A stretch of 49,564 nucleotides of DNA from Clostridium sp. LS (GTDB taxonomy: Bacteria > Bacillota > Clostridia > Clostridiales > Clostridiaceae): the NCBI RefSeq assembly GCF_002760435.1, contig NZ_AUUU01000056.1:1-49564 (forward strand). Direction: 5' to 3'. The translations under genes and the position numbers were made by a program. Positions 27,700 through 36,230 of this stretch are shown here, in pieces. Positions within the stretch are counted from its first letter, which is position 1. Every line of letters begins with the position of its first letter. The notes beneath the pieces were generated by a model. It worked only from the letters and a program-made list of their open reading frames with translations. It was not told the DNA's origin and made no database searches.

Positions 27700-27735
27700 G
27701 GCTATCTTAGAAATTGTATTTTAAGGTAGTCTTTG
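27700..27735 (+). terminator. Weak terminator-like hairpin after the usp gene
   Basis: A 10-bp stem with two G-T pairs (27700-27709 with 27722-27731) is followed by a poor T-rich tail. Confidence 0.5.
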
Positions 27736-27817
27736 TTATGAATATAGAATTATACTGTATTTAATGTTATAATAATAGGAAATTTGTTTATTAAATTTTT
27801 ATATTAAGGAGTAAGAA

Positions 27818-28063
27818 ATGAGAGCAGTTTATAGAAATCCAAGAGAATTAGCAACATGTTTAAAGGATATTGTAGATACATATTATGATGATTTAATTTC
27901 ATATGAAAAGATGGAAGAAAGAATCATGAAAATTGTCGATGCAAATAGGGAAGCTATTTATAAGGAGAAAAGCATGTCTATAAAGATAGCTAATGTTTTA
28001 GGAGATAAAAGAGCAGAAATAATTAATAAAGTTGTTGAAAGTAAAACAAAAGTAGAAGTTTAA
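27818..28063 (+). CDS. Small conserved clostridial protein (TIGR04540-like)
   Basis: This 81-residue, charged, mostly alpha-helical protein starts MRAVYRNPRELATCLKDIVD and has no signal peptide or membrane segment. It resembles the uncharacterised TIGR04540 family seen in clostridia; function unknown. TTAAGGAG is 6 nt from the ATG, and a TATAAT-like box lies about 40 bp upstream, so translation is credible. It is 35 nt upstream of trpS and probably cotranscribed with it. Confidence 0.7.
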   Translation: MRAVYRNPRELATCLKDIVDTYYDDLISYEKMEERIMKIVDANREAIYKEKSMSIKIANVLGDKRAEIINKVVESKTKVEV

Positions 28064-28098
28064 TTAGTTTTGCAGATTAGTTTAGGAGTGAATTATTA

Positions 28099-29118
28099 AT
28101 GGGTAAGAAAATAATACTAACCGGGGATAGACCAACTGGAAAGTTACATATAGGACATTATATAGGTTCTTTAAAGAATAGAGTGGCACTTCAAGAATCA
28201 GGATTATATGAAAGTTTTATTATGATTGCAGATCAACAAGCTTTAACTGATAATGCGAGAAATCCAGAAAAAATAAAAAATAGCTTAATTGAAGTTGCAC
28301 TAGATTATTTAGCTGTTGGAATTGACCCAGCTAAATCAAATATATTTATACAATCTCAAATTCCAGAATTAAATGAACTAACAATGCATTATCTTAATCT
28401 TGTTACATTATCAAGATTAGAAAGAAATCCTACAGTTAAGCAGGAAATAAAGCAGAAGGACTTTCAAAACAGTATTCCAGCTGGATTTCTTATTTATCCA
28501 GTAAGTCAGGCAGCTGATATTACAGCATTTAAGGCAGATACAGTTCCAGTTGGAGAAGATCAATTACCTATGATTGAACAAACTAGGGAAATTGTTAGAA
28601 GTTTTAATTCTATATATGGTGAAGTATTAGTTGAACCTGAAGCAGTGCTTCCAAGTTCTAATGCGGGAAGATTACCTGGAACTGATGGTAAAGCAAAAAT
28701 GAGTAAATCAATAGGAAATTGCATATATTTGTCTGATGATGCAGATACTATTAAGAAAAAAGTTATGTCAATGTATACTGATCCAAACCACATAAGAGTA
28801 GAGGATCCAGGTCAAATTGAAGGAAATACTGTATTTACTTATTTAGATGTTTTTGCAAGTGATAAAGATACAGTTGAAGAAATGAAAGAACATTATAAAC
28901 GTGGCGGTCTTGGAGATGTAAAAGTTAAAAGATATTTAAATGAAGTTCTTCAAGCTGAGCTAGAACCAATAAGAAATAGAAGAATAGAACTTGAAAAAGA
29001 TATTGATTCAGTATATAAGATGTTAAAAGACGGAAGCGACAAAGCTAGAGCAGTAGCAGCAAATACATTGAGAGAAGTACGTGAAGCAATAGGCTTAGAA
29101 TACTTCGCAGGTAAATAA
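28099..29118 (+). CDS. trpS: Tryptophanyl-tRNA synthetase
   Basis: The 339-residue class I synthetase charges tRNA-Trp. The HIGH motif is HIGHY (18-22 in TGKLHIGHY) and the KMSKS loop is 200-204, with the usual TrpRS dimer and tryptophan-binding segments between ([20 protein letters not shown]). The length is normal. TAGGAG lies about 11 nt before the ATG. No T-box leader is present in the 35-nt gap upstream, unlike many clostridial tryptophan genes. Confidence 0.97.
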   Translation: MGKKIILTGDRPTGKLHIGHYIGSLKNRVALQESGLYESFIMIADQQALTDNARNPEKIKNSLIEVALDYLAVGIDPAKSNIFIQSQIPELNELTMHYLNLVTLSRLERNPTVKQEIKQKDFQNSIPAGFLIYPVSQAADITAFKADTVPVGEDQLPMIEQTREIVRSFNSIYGEVLVEPEAVLPSSNAGRLPGTDGKAKMSKSIGNCIYLSDDADTIKKKVMSMYTDPNHIRVEDPGQIEGNTVFTYLDVFASDKDTVEEMKEHYKRGGLGDVKVKRYLNEVLQAELEPIRNRRIELEKDIDSVYKMLKDGSDKARAVAANTLREVREAIGLEYFAGK

Positions 29119-29145
29119 ATAAAATTTATTAGGGGGTAAGCCAAA

Positions 29146-29601
29146 ATGAAGGCTATTGCGATTTTAAATTATCCAGTAGAAGATGTGTTCCATATTTTTA
29201 TTAAAAATGCAGGAAAAGATTTTGATAATTTTAATGAGGATGACGCAACAGGTTGTAAAATTGAAAAGAGCATAAATACAGGAAGACCAACGCCAGTACA
29301 GTGTACAGTTGAAATAACTGAGTATGCAAAAAATGAAAAATATCAAATTACAACTTCAACAAGTTTTTCGAAATGCATATCAACGTATAACTTTAAAGGA
29401 CAAAAAGATGGAAGCACTAAATTAATATTTGAAGAAGAACAATCAACTGATAAGTTTTTTGGATACTTGTCGTTATGGGTTCAAAGATTTATGGCTAGAC
29501 GTGCTTTTAAGGCAAAATATAATAATATTGTTGAGGCCCTTAATAATGAATTAAAAACATACATCAATAATAAAGAACGAAGTAAGCCTAAAAATAAATA
29601 G
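29146..29601 (+). CDS. DUF3284/SRPBCC-like protein of unknown function
   Basis: This 151-residue soluble protein has the alternating strands and final long helix of the SRPBCC (START-like) fold: YPVEDVFHIFI at the start, PVQCTVEITEYAKNEKYQIT in the middle, LSLWVQRFMARRAFKAKYNN at the end. DUF3284 is the most likely family label. Such proteins bind hydrophobic ligands in a central pocket, but the ligand is unknown here. GGGGGTAAG precedes the ATG. It is 27 nt after trpS, likely in the same transcript, and is closed by a hairpin. Confidence 0.7.
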   Translation: MKAIAILNYPVEDVFHIFIKNAGKDFDNFNEDDATGCKIEKSINTGRPTPVQCTVEITEYAKNEKYQITTSTSFSKCISTYNFKGQKDGSTKLIFEEEQSTDKFFGYLSLWVQRFMARRAFKAKYNNIVEALNNELKTYINNKERSKPKNK

Positions 29602-29612
29602 TGAAAAGAGTA

Positions 29613-29669
29613 ATAAACTAGGATTGTTTTAAAATGTTTAACATAAAGCAATCCTAGTTTATCATTTTA
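29613..29669 (+). terminator. Terminator after the DUF3284 gene
   Basis: A perfect 14-bp stem (29613-29626 with 29649-29662) with a 22-nt AT-rich loop and a T4 tail. A partial copy of the 5' arm (ATAAACTAGAAT) follows at about 29673. Confidence 0.75.
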
Positions 29670-29830
29670 ATAATAAACTAGAATTATAAGGCGCAATTAT
29701 GGAAATAATATGATATAAATTCTATATTAAGTAGGATAGATATATACTTTAAGTTATGCAATATAGTATAATGAGTTTGAACAATAACTTAAATTTAAAT
29801 AAAGTTTTTTATACTTTTAGGAGGTTTTTA

Positions 29831-32434
29831 ATGAAAAAATTATTGATTTTAGATTCAAATTCGCTTATGAATAGGGCTTTCTATGCCTTGCCTCCTCTTA
29901 CAAATAGTGATGGAATAAATACTAATGCCATTTATGGCTTTGTTAATATGTTATTTAAGATGAAGGATGAAATTAATCCTGACAGCATAATTGCTACATT
30001 TGACTTAAAGGCGCCAACCTTTAGGCACAAGGAGTATTCAGATTATAAGGCAGGAAGAAATAAAATGCCGCCAGAACTTGCAGAACAATTTCCTATTATA
30101 AAGGAATTATTTAAGTTCATGGGAATAAAGATTTTTGAAGTAGAGGGCTTTGAAGCAGATGACTTAATTGGTACAGTATCTAAATTTGCTGAAGGTAATA
30201 ATACAGAAGTTTTCATAGTTACAGGAGATAAAGATGCATTACAATTAGCATCTGAGAATACAAAAGTTGTTATTACTAAAAAGGGTGTTAGTGAAACAGC
30301 GATTTATGATAAAAAGAGTTTTATGAATGAATTCGAAATAACTCCAGATCAGTTTATTGATGTAAAAGGTCTTATGGGAGATAAATCGGATAATATTCCA
30401 GGAGTTCCAGGGGTTGGTGAAAAAACAGCATTTAAGCTAATAAAAGAATATGGATCTATTGAAGAAGTCCTTAAAAATATAGACAAAATTCCAGGGAAAA
30501 AACTCAAGGAAAATTTAGAAAATAATGTTGAACAAGCAATATTTTCTAAGAAGTTAGCTACTATCATGAGAGAAGTTCCAATTGATTTGTCTTTAGATGA
30601 TATTAGTTCTAATAATCATGAAAATATATTAGAAATTAAAAAGATGCTAATAAAGCTTGAAATGAAATCTATTTTATCTAAATTTAAAGATGATACTGCT
30701 TATGAGGAATCTAAAGTTGATGTGAAAATTATTAACACAATTGAAGAAATGAAAGCATTATTTTCGGAAAAGAAAAATAGAATTTATATAGATTATACTT
30801 TAACAGATGCATCTGTATATTCGAAATTAGAACTTGAAAATTTATATTTAGGTCTAGAAGGCATTGGAATTATTATTAATTTTAAAGACATATACTCTGA
30901 AAATAATAAAGAAGCCCTAAAAATTTTAAGAGATTTAATGGAAGATGAGACCATTAATAAAGTCATTCATGATGGTAAAAACTTTGTTACCTTCCTAAAT
31001 AAAAATGAAATTCAAATTAAAGGTTTTGATTTTGATACTGCAATTGCAGCATATTTAATTGATTCATCAAAGAGTAAATATGAAATTTTAGAGTTAGTCA
31101 ATCATTATGTTGGAGAGAATCCGAGTGGAGAAGATAGCAATATTAGAGGAATCCTCTGCAGCTATCTGCCAGTGATTTATGAAAAATTAAAGGAGAATCT
31201 TCATAAAGAAAATATGGATAAACTTTATTATGAAGTTGAACATCCATTAATTTATGTACTTTCATCTATGGAAAGCATCGGATTTAACATAAATGAAGGT
31301 ATGTTAGATGAATTACAAGTAAAATTTAGAAAAGAAATTGATGAAACACAAAAGGAAATATTTAAGCTGGCTGATGAAGAATTTAATATAAGTTCACCAA
31401 AGCAATTAGGAAAAATATTATTTGAAAAATTAGATTTACCAGTTATTAAAAAGACAAAAACCGGATATTCAACTAATCAGGAAGTCTTAGAAAAGTTAAT
31501 GAATAAACATGAAATAATACCTAAGATAATATACTATAGACAAATTACTAAAATAAATTCTACATATGTGGAAGGGTTAAAAAATGTAATTGATAAAGAT
31601 GGACGTATTCATTCTAACTTTAACCAAACTGTAACTACAACAGGTAGATTATCGAGTACTGAGCCTAACTTGCAGAATATTCCTATTAAATATGAAATGG
31701 GAAGAGAAATAAGAAAAGTATTCATTCCAATGGAGGAAACTGATATATTAGTTTCTTGCGATTATTCTCAAATTGAATTAAGAGTATTAGCTCATATTGC
31801 CGGAGATGAGAATATGATAGATGCATTTGAGAACCATAGTGATATTCATACAAAAACAGCTTCGGAAGTATTTAAGGTTCCGATAGATCAGGTTACTTCT
31901 CTTATGAGAAGTAGAGCCAAGGCAGTAAACTTTGGAATAGTTTATGGAATAAGTGCATTTAGTCTCGCTGAAGATTTAAAAATTACTAAAAAAGAAGCTG
32001 AAGAATATATGTCTATTTACTTAGAAAGATATCCTAAAATAAAGGAATACCTAGAAAGCGTCGTTAAGGAAGCAGAGGAAAAAGGATATGTATTAACAAT
32101 CCTAAATAGAAGAAGATTTATTCCAGAAATAAAATCTTCAAATAAAATAGTGAAAGCCTTGGGAGATAGGTTAGCAATGAATGCGCCAATCCAAGGAAGT
32201 GCAGCTGATATAATAAAGCTTGCTATGGTTAATGTTTATAATAAATTAAATGAAAAGAACCTAAAAAGTGAATTAATTCTTCAAGTACATGATGAACTTA
32301 TTTTAAATGTAAAAAAAGATGAATTTGAAGAAGTTAAAAATTTAGTTGCTTATGAAATGGAAAATGCAATTAAATTAAAAGTATCACTTGATGTGGATGT
32401 TAACTATGGCAGTACATGGTACGAAGCGAAATAA
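29831..32434 (+). CDS. polA: DNA polymerase I
   Basis: The 867-residue protein fills repair and Okazaki gaps. The N-terminal ~290 residues form the 5'-3' exonuclease (LLILDSNSLMNRAFYALPPL, VEGFEADDLIGT, DKDALQLAS, GLMGDKSDNIPGVPGVGE). The middle domain has the 3'-5' exonuclease fold but IYIDYTLTD stands where FDTETD is needed, so proofreading is probably lost as in Bst polymerase. The polymerase domain has motif A (CDYSQIELRVLAHIAGD), motif B (RSRAKAVNFGIVYGIS) and motif C (LQVHDELI). TAGGAGG decides the ATG at 29831; an upstream frame from 29756 lacks a ribosome site. coaE and a lytic transglycosylase gene follow. Confidence 0.97.
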   Translation: MKKLLILDSNSLMNRAFYALPPLTNSDGINTNAIYGFVNMLFKMKDEINPDSIIATFDLKAPTFRHKEYSDYKAGRNKMPPELAEQFPIIKELFKFMGIKIFEVEGFEADDLIGTVSKFAEGNNTEVFIVTGDKDALQLASENTKVVITKKGVSETAIYDKKSFMNEFEITPDQFIDVKGLMGDKSDNIPGVPGVGEKTAFKLIKEYGSIEEVLKNIDKIPGKKLKENLENNVEQAIFSKKLATIMREVPIDLSLDDISSNNHENILEIKKMLIKLEMKSILSKFKDDTAYEESKVDVKIINTIEEMKALFSEKKNRIYIDYTLTDASVYSKLELENLYLGLEGIGIIINFKDIYSENNKEALKILRDLMEDETINKVIHDGKNFVTFLNKNEIQIKGFDFDTAIAAYLIDSSKSKYEILELVNHYVGENPSGEDSNIRGILCSYLPVIYEKLKENLHKENMDKLYYEVEHPLIYVLSSMESIGFNINEGMLDELQVKFRKEIDETQKEIFKLADEEFNISSPKQLGKILFEKLDLPVIKKTKTGYSTNQEVLEKLMNKHEIIPKIIYYRQITKINSTYVEGLKNVIDKDGRIHSNFNQTVTTTGRLSSTEPNLQNIPIKYEMGREIRKVFIPMEETDILVSCDYSQIELRVLAHIAGDENMIDAFENHSDIHTKTASEVFKVPIDQVTSLMRSRAKAVNFGIVYGISAFSLAEDLKITKKEAEEYMSIYLERYPKIKEYLESVVKEAEEKGYVLTILNRRRFIPEIKSSNKIVKALGDRLAMNAPIQGSAADIIKLAMVNVYNKLNEKNLKSELILQVHDELILNVKKDEFEEVKNLVAYEMENAIKLKVSLDVDVNYGSTWYEAK

Positions 32435-32447
32435 TGAATCTAGAAAA

Positions 32448-32482
32448 TTAACTGTTAACTGTTAATTGTTAACTGTTAACTG
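32448..32482 (+). repeat. Five tandem copies of a heptamer between polA and coaE
   Basis: TTAACTG is repeated five times without gaps (third copy TTAATTG). The array ends five bases before the ribosome site of coaE. Confidence 0.85.
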
Positions 32483-32507
32483 AACAAAGGGTGGTTTATA
32501 TATAAAA

Positions 32508-33107
32508 ATGATTAAGATTGGTTTAACAGGTGGAATTGGTACAGGAAAAAGTACTGTATCTAATATTTTAAAAAGTGAAGGTTTTGTTATTATTGATGCA
32601 GATGCTATTTCAAAAGAAGTTCTTGAAAAGAATCCGCAAATATTAGAAATGGTACGCACACAATTTGGAGCAGGTTTTTTTGATTGGAGAGGGGAATTTA
32701 GAAGAAAGGAATTTGGGAACCATATTTTTAGATTTCCGAAGCAAAGAATAAAGTATGAAAGTATAATCATCCCTTATATAAAGCAGAGTATTGAGGAGCA
32801 AATAAAACAATATGAAAAAAAAGGTGAAAAATTAATTATAATTGATGCTCCGACTTTGATTGAAAATAATATGCATCAAGAAATGGATTATATTATACTT
32901 GTATATGCTGACAATTCAGTTCAAATACAAAGAGTTATGGATAGAGATAAATTAACTAAAGCGGAAGCAGTTAGCAGAATAAATTCTCAAATGTCAGTTG
33001 AAGAAAAGAAGGAGTTTGCAAATATCATTATTGATAATAATACTGATTTAATTGATACACAAAAGCAAGTTTATGATTTAATTGATTTTATGAAATTAAT
33101 ATGCTAA
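32508..33107 (+). CDS. coaE: Dephospho-CoA kinase
   Basis: The 199-residue P-loop kinase performs the last step of coenzyme A synthesis, phosphorylating the 3'-hydroxyl of the ribose. The P-loop is GGIGTGKST (residues 8-16), followed by IIDADAISKEVLEKNP with the catalytic Asp, IIDAPTLIENN and a lid with RDKLTKAEAVSRINSQMS. Length is normal. The ribosome site AAAGGGTGG is 12 nt before the ATG, somewhat far. The polA-coaE-transglycosylase order is common in Clostridium. Confidence 0.95.
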   Translation: MIKIGLTGGIGTGKSTVSNILKSEGFVIIDADAISKEVLEKNPQILEMVRTQFGAGFFDWRGEFRRKEFGNHIFRFPKQRIKYESIIIPYIKQSIEEQIKQYEKKGEKLIIIDAPTLIENNMHQEMDYIILVYADNSVQIQRVMDRDKLTKAEAVSRINSQMSVEEKKEFANIIIDNNTDLIDTQKQVYDLIDFMKLIC

Positions 33108-33122
33108 GTTAAGGAGAAAATA

Positions 33123-33758
33123 ATGAAATTTCTAAAAAAAACCTTTCGTACTCTAATATTCTTATTAGCAGTTATAATAGCAATCGGGATAGGTTCTAGA
33201 TATGTTATAAAAGAAAAGTTTTTTCCTTATAAGTATAAAGAGTATGTGGATAAGTACAGTTCTCAGTATAATTTAGATCCGCTTTTAGTATTGGCAGTAA
33301 TAAAGACTGAAAGCAAATTTGATGATGATGCTCATTCACATAAAAATGCTGTAGGACTTATGCAAATAACTGTTGAAACAGGGGAATGGGCAGCTAAAGA
33401 AATGGGATATAGCACATTTACTAAAGAAGACCTATATGATGAAGAATACAATATCAAAATGGGATGCTGGTATCTTAGAAGGTTAAATGATACTTTTAAT
33501 AATGATTTAGATTTAACAATTGCTGCTTACAATGCAGGTCCAACGAATGTACAATCTTGGCTTGTAAATAGCAAGTATTCTTCAGATGGAAAAAGTATTG
33601 ATTATATACCTTTTGGAGAGACTAAAAAATATGTAGATAAAGTTAATACTTACTATAATGTATATGCATATCTATATAGAAAAAAAGATAGTGATTTTGA
33701 TGGAGATAAAATAGTCAATTTGATTAAAAGTTTTTTAAATGTACATTTTCTAAGTTAA
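33123..33758 (+). CDS. Membrane-anchored lytic transglycosylase (SLT domain)
   Basis: The 211-residue protein has an N-terminal signal anchor (residues 8-24, FRTLIFLLAVIIAIGIG). A goose-lysozyme-like SLT domain follows, with catalytic E63 in AVIKTESKFD and the conserved AVGLMQI and AAYNAGPTNVQSWL motifs. It would cleave peptidoglycan glycan strands on the outside, forming anhydro-muramyl ends. It is 15 nt after coaE and its stop codon lies inside a long palindrome. E. coli Slt-type N-terminal superhelix is absent, as usual in Firmicutes. Confidence 0.92.
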   Translation: MKFLKKTFRTLIFLLAVIIAIGIGSRYVIKEKFFPYKYKEYVDKYSSQYNLDPLLVLAVIKTESKFDDDAHSHKNAVGLMQITVETGEWAAKEMGYSTFTKEDLYDEEYNIKMGCWYLRRLNDTFNNDLDLTIAAYNAGPTNVQSWLVNSKYSSDGKSIDYIPFGETKKYVDKVNTYYNVYAYLYRKKDSDFDGDKIVNLIKSFLNVHFLS

Positions 33759-33788
33759 TTACTAACTTTTAAGTTAGTAATTAACTTA
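33751..33788. repeat. 38-nt near-perfect palindrome over the transglycosylase stop codon
   Basis: Bases 33751-33768 and 33771-33788 are exact complements around a central TT, giving an 18-bp stem that contains the stop codon (33756-33758). No T-run follows, so it is not a standard terminator. Confidence 0.85.
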
Positions 33789-33858
33789 AATTATAAATAA
33801 AATCTACTTGAAATTTTTCAGAAAATGAATTATTATTAAATAGTTAATTTTACATTTT

Positions 33859-33943
33859 GCAGGTGTGCTGGAACTGGCAGACAGGCACGTTTGAGGGGCG
33901 TGTGTTGAATAACGTACGGGTTCAAGTCCCGTCACCTGCACCA
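33859..33943 (+). tRNA. tRNA-Leu (anticodon GAG)
   Basis: The acceptor stem pairs GCAGGTG (33859-33865) with CACCTGC (33933-33939), followed by A and an encoded CCA. The D arm has GGAACTGGCAGAC, the long variable arm marks a class II tRNA, and the T loop reads GGTTCAAGTCC. The anticodon loop TTGAGGG (33891-33897) places GAG at 33893-33895, reading CUC/CUU leucine codons. Its 3' end is repeated at 35246-35271, marking it as an integration site. Confidence 0.95.
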
Positions 33944-33950
33944 AATTAAT

Positions 33951-33994
33951 AGCTCTTAATCCTAGTAGAATCAATGGGTTAAGAGCTTTTTTTA
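33951..33994 (+). terminator. Terminator after tRNA-Leu
   Basis: A 12-bp stem with one G-T pair (33951-33962 with 33976-33987) is followed by T7. It lies inside the island boundary, 7 nt after the tRNA. Confidence 0.88.
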
Positions 33995-34015
33995 TTTTAG
34001 TTGAGGTGGTTATCT

Positions 34016-34225
34016 TTAGATACTTATTGCTTTTTCTATTTGAGCTTCATTCGTTTTTCGAGTTTTGTTAGAGTAGTAATAATACTCTTTTGTAATTGTT
34101 ATAGCAGAGTGACCCATCTGCTGCGCAATGGGAATCTCATCTACGCCCTCGTCTGTAACTCTCATAAAAATAATTCTATAGAAATTTATACAGGTACTAT
34201 AAATTTGGATAAAGGGCTTGTCCAT
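34016..34225 (-). pseudogene. Tyrosine recombinase remnant, C-terminal piece
   Basis: The minus-strand frame ends with IAQQMGHSAITITKEYYYYS followed by NKTRKTNEAQIEKAISI. This is the integrase C-terminal pattern: GHS supplies the box II histidine and the tyrosine run the nucleophile. Upstream of about RVTDEGVDEIP the frame loses similarity, and nothing recognisable precedes it, so most of the catalytic domain is gone. It reads toward the tRNA and sits 73 nt inside the island. It is not expected to be functional. Confidence 0.7.
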
Positions 34226-34271
34226 TTTTCAAATATTTGTATTTGAATTGCAATTATAATTCTAATTTCTA

Positions 34272-34997
34272 TTATATCAATAGTGTCATATATGACACCG
34301 CATCTGCAAATTGAACTAAGCAATGCACTAATATTCCTAATTTTAGAGAGTCTTTTTTATATACGAAATAGTATAATGGTAATATTGTAGCAATCTTTGT
34401 AATAATAAGCCAAGGTGTATAAAGATGGTAAACTGAAAATAATATTACATTAAATAGAACACTATATTTTCCCATCCACTTCATTCGAGCTAGTAAAAAT
34501 CCTCTGAAGTAAAGCTCCTCAATAATTGGTGCTATAAGTGTAAGAATGAAGAAGTCTACTAAAATTGCTATGATGATATAATTTTTACTAAACAGACTCA
34601 TATCTTGGATAAAATTATACCAACTTGGAATCCAACAAAATACAGTTTTTAATAAGTAATTTGGAAGTGGCTTTAAAGCAATTAAAAGGATCACTCCTAC
34701 TATAATCGATGCAAGAGAGTAAAATATAATTACTTTAACCTTCAACTTACCTTTTAAACCTAGTATTTTAAATATATTAAAAGTTCCTTCTTCCTTCTTT
34801 GCTACATAAAATAGATAGCCAAGTTCTATAGGAATTGTTGAGAAAATCATAGAAAAGCCTAATATAACTACCCTGGGATATCCTGCTAAGATTCCCACCT
34901 TCGAAAAAAATATATACATAATGCTTAACGCAATTCCAGGAAACAGATGAAGAAATATAAGTTTCTTTGTACTCCTGATTTCTTTATCTACATTCAT
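34272..34997 (-). CDS. CPBP-family intramembrane metalloprotease (Abi/CAAX type)
   Basis: This 241-residue membrane protein has about seven hydrophobic segments. IEELYFRGFLLARMKW carries the EExxxR motif and FSVYHLYTPW the second conserved histidine of CPBP (type II CAAX prenyl endopeptidase-like) proteases. Bacterial members are linked to bacteriocin immunity or maturation and to abortive infection. AAGGGGG precedes the ATG at 34997; the frame stays open another 60 codons to 35177 but that part looks non-coding. It is the cargo of the small tRNA-Leu island. The 248 bases from 34998 to the second att repeat hold nothing I recognise. Confidence 0.82.
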   Translation of the reverse strand: MNVDKEIRSTKKLIFLHLFPGIALSIMYIFFSKVGILAGYPRVVILGFSMIFSTIPIELGYLFYVAKKEEGTFNIFKILGLKGKLKVKVIIFYSLASIIVGVILLIALKPLPNYLLKTVFCWIPSWYNFIQDMSLFSKNYIIIAILVDFFILTLIAPIIEELYFRGFLLARMKWMGKYSVLFNVILFSVYHLYTPWLIITKIATILPLYYFVYKKDSLKLGILVHCLVQFADAVSYMTLLI

Positions 34998-35245
34998 ACG
35001 CCATTCCCCCTTAAATTTTTGATTACCATAATATAGTAGCACTTGTCGGCCCATATTTCTACAGTAAATCACAAGCCCTGTCGACTCTTTAGGGAGAATG
35101 GATGATAAAGTAAAGCACTTGCAGATAAAACGGCTTGAACACTGGGATTTGCGTATAGCGTACAAACCTCCTTTCATGCTTGATTACCTCTTGATTACCT
35201 ATCCTCAGAAATACCTTATTTATAAGGCTTTACAATAAATATATG

Positions 35246-35271
35246 GGGTTCAAGTCCCGTCACCTGAACCA
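35246..35271. repeat. Second attachment-site copy (tRNA-Leu 3'-end repeat)
   Basis: Bases 35246-35266 are identical to 33918-33938 of the tRNA; the next five differ by one base (AACCA against CACCA). No other part of a tRNA is present here, so this is the distal att copy rather than a tRNA gene. Confidence 0.85.
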
Positions 35272-35327
35272 AAAAGGAAGTCGTAAACCTAGTTAAATAG
35301 GTGTTTCGCAGACAATTGAATAAAACG

Positions 35328-35377
35328 AAAAAGGCACGTTTGTATACGAATTTGAAGTATATGGACGTGCCTTTTTT
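35328..35377. terminator. Hairpin terminator beside the distal att site
   Basis: A perfect 12-bp stem (35328-35339 with 35365-35376), with an inner 5-bp stem, is flanked by A and T runs and could act in both directions. Confidence 0.75.
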
Positions 35378-35411
35378 CTTCGCCATAAGGCGCGCTGAAG
35401 GAGGATTTTAT

Positions 35412-35664
35412 TTGAAAAAGATTGAAATGCAATATACTGCTCAAGGAATAACTCTTGATGAAAGTGTTGATATTTTTGTAAGAAGTTGTGAGATAAAGAA
35501 TTTAAGAACTGCTGCAGTTCTACATTATGAGAATACATGAGATTAGGATATAAGATTATTGAGCCTAAAGCTTTGATTAATGGCATTATATCTAAATTTA
35601 ATTGTATTTCAAAAAATGGAGAGTGTAAGGTTTTATTTTATATACCTTTTTTGGAGGCTGGTTA
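35412..35664 (+). pseudogene. Tyrosine recombinase remnant, N-terminal piece, frameshifted
   Basis: After AAGGAGG a TTG start gives KKIEMQYTAQGITLDESVDI, then FVRSCEIKNLRTAAVLHYEN. This matches the SAM-like core-binding domain at the start of phage integrases. A TGA stops it at 35538. In the next frame the text continues LGYKIIEPKALINGIISK, which fits the same domain, so a single frameshift broke the gene. Nothing of the catalytic domain follows. It lies outside the distal att copy and on the opposite strand to the other remnant, so it is from a different element. Confidence 0.65.
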
Positions 35665-35792
35665 GTTCAAAAATAACTGATAAATTTTCAAACAATATTA
35701 CTTGTATTGGTTAAAATCAAGAATTGAGATTCTATTATATAAATTCAATGATAAGAAATACTATTTATAGGAGTTCTTTGGAGGTGATACAT

Positions 35793-36230
35793 TTGAAAAA
35801 GATTGTGTTTGTAGTAAGTATTTTAACCGTAGCAATATTTTTTATATTTCCATATCATGCATATGCGACTATTATAAAGCAGCAATCTCAAATGGCAGAT
35901 GAATCAAAAGAAATTATTTATAGAGATGTAGTTCTTTCGCTATTTGTTCCATGTATGCAAGAAGAAATCAATAATTACTACAAAAAGTATTTAATAGAGT
36001 CTCCTACAATTGCGCCATATAGTGTTGATATAGTAAATGTTAAGAGATTAAGTGGATATAGAATCCAATTCGAGGTGATTGCACATCCTTACGTTGGACT
36101 ACATATTACCGTTGGTGATGATAGAATGATAGTTGAGACTGCAGCGGATGGTTCGATTGAGATAAAGAATTTTGAACACATAGAAAGTTATTCATTGCCT
36201 TGGAATTGGAAACACATAATAAAGAAATAG
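35793..36230 (+). CDS. DUF3888-family exported protein, copy 1
   Basis: This 145-residue protein has a signal peptide (KKIVFVVSILTVAIFFIF, then PYHAYA as a probable cleavage end). A small mixed domain follows: DVVLSLFVPCMQEEINNYY, VDIVNVKRLSGYRIQFEVI, GDDRMIVET and the closing FEHIESYSLPWNWKHIIKK. It fits DUF3888, an uncharacterised family of Bacilli and Clostridia. The start is TTG, 5 nt after GGAGGTGA; an ATG-initiated frame from 35724 has no ribosome site and would hide the signal peptide. A paralogue follows 241 nt later. Confidence 0.72.
   Translation: MKKIVFVVSILTVAIFFIFPYHAYATIIKQQSQMADESKEIIYRDVVLSLFVPCMQEEINNYYKKYLIESPTIAPYSVDIVNVKRLSGYRIQFEVIAHPYVGLHITVGDDRMIVETAADGSIEIKNFEHIESYSLPWNWKHIIKK

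Larger units (their letters stand above)
33918..35271. mobile_element. Decayed tRNA-Leu-integrated island bounded by 26-bp direct repeats
   Basis: The last 26 bases of the tRNA including CCA (33918-33943) recur at 35246-35271 with one mismatch; the first 21 bases are identical. Between them lie an integrase C-terminal remnant reading toward the tRNA and a CPBP protease gene. This is the standard footprint of tyrosine-recombinase insertion into a tRNA 3' end, reduced here to 1.33 kb. Confidence 0.8.

Noticed and set aside
29756..29830. 25-codon N-terminal extension of DNA polymerase I
   Set aside because: The strong TAGGAGG lies inside it, directly before the ATG that starts the conserved KKLLILDSNSLMNRAF.
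34001..34246. Plus-strand frame of 81 codons opposite the integrase remnant
   Set aside because: The minus strand has a clear integrase C-terminal motif; the plus frame has no ribosome site or recognisable motif.
34283..34298. 16-bp palindrome GTGTCATATATGACAC as a regulatory site
   Set aside because: It lies in the last codons of the protease gene, far from any promoter; most likely coincidental.
34998..35177. 60-codon N-terminal extension of the CPBP protease
   Set aside because: No ribosome site at its start and no hydrophobic or family sequence; the ATG at 34997 follows AAGGGGG.
35246..35271. Second tRNA-Leu gene
   Set aside because: Only the T-arm and acceptor 3' strand are present; no D arm, anticodon arm or 5' acceptor strand precede it.
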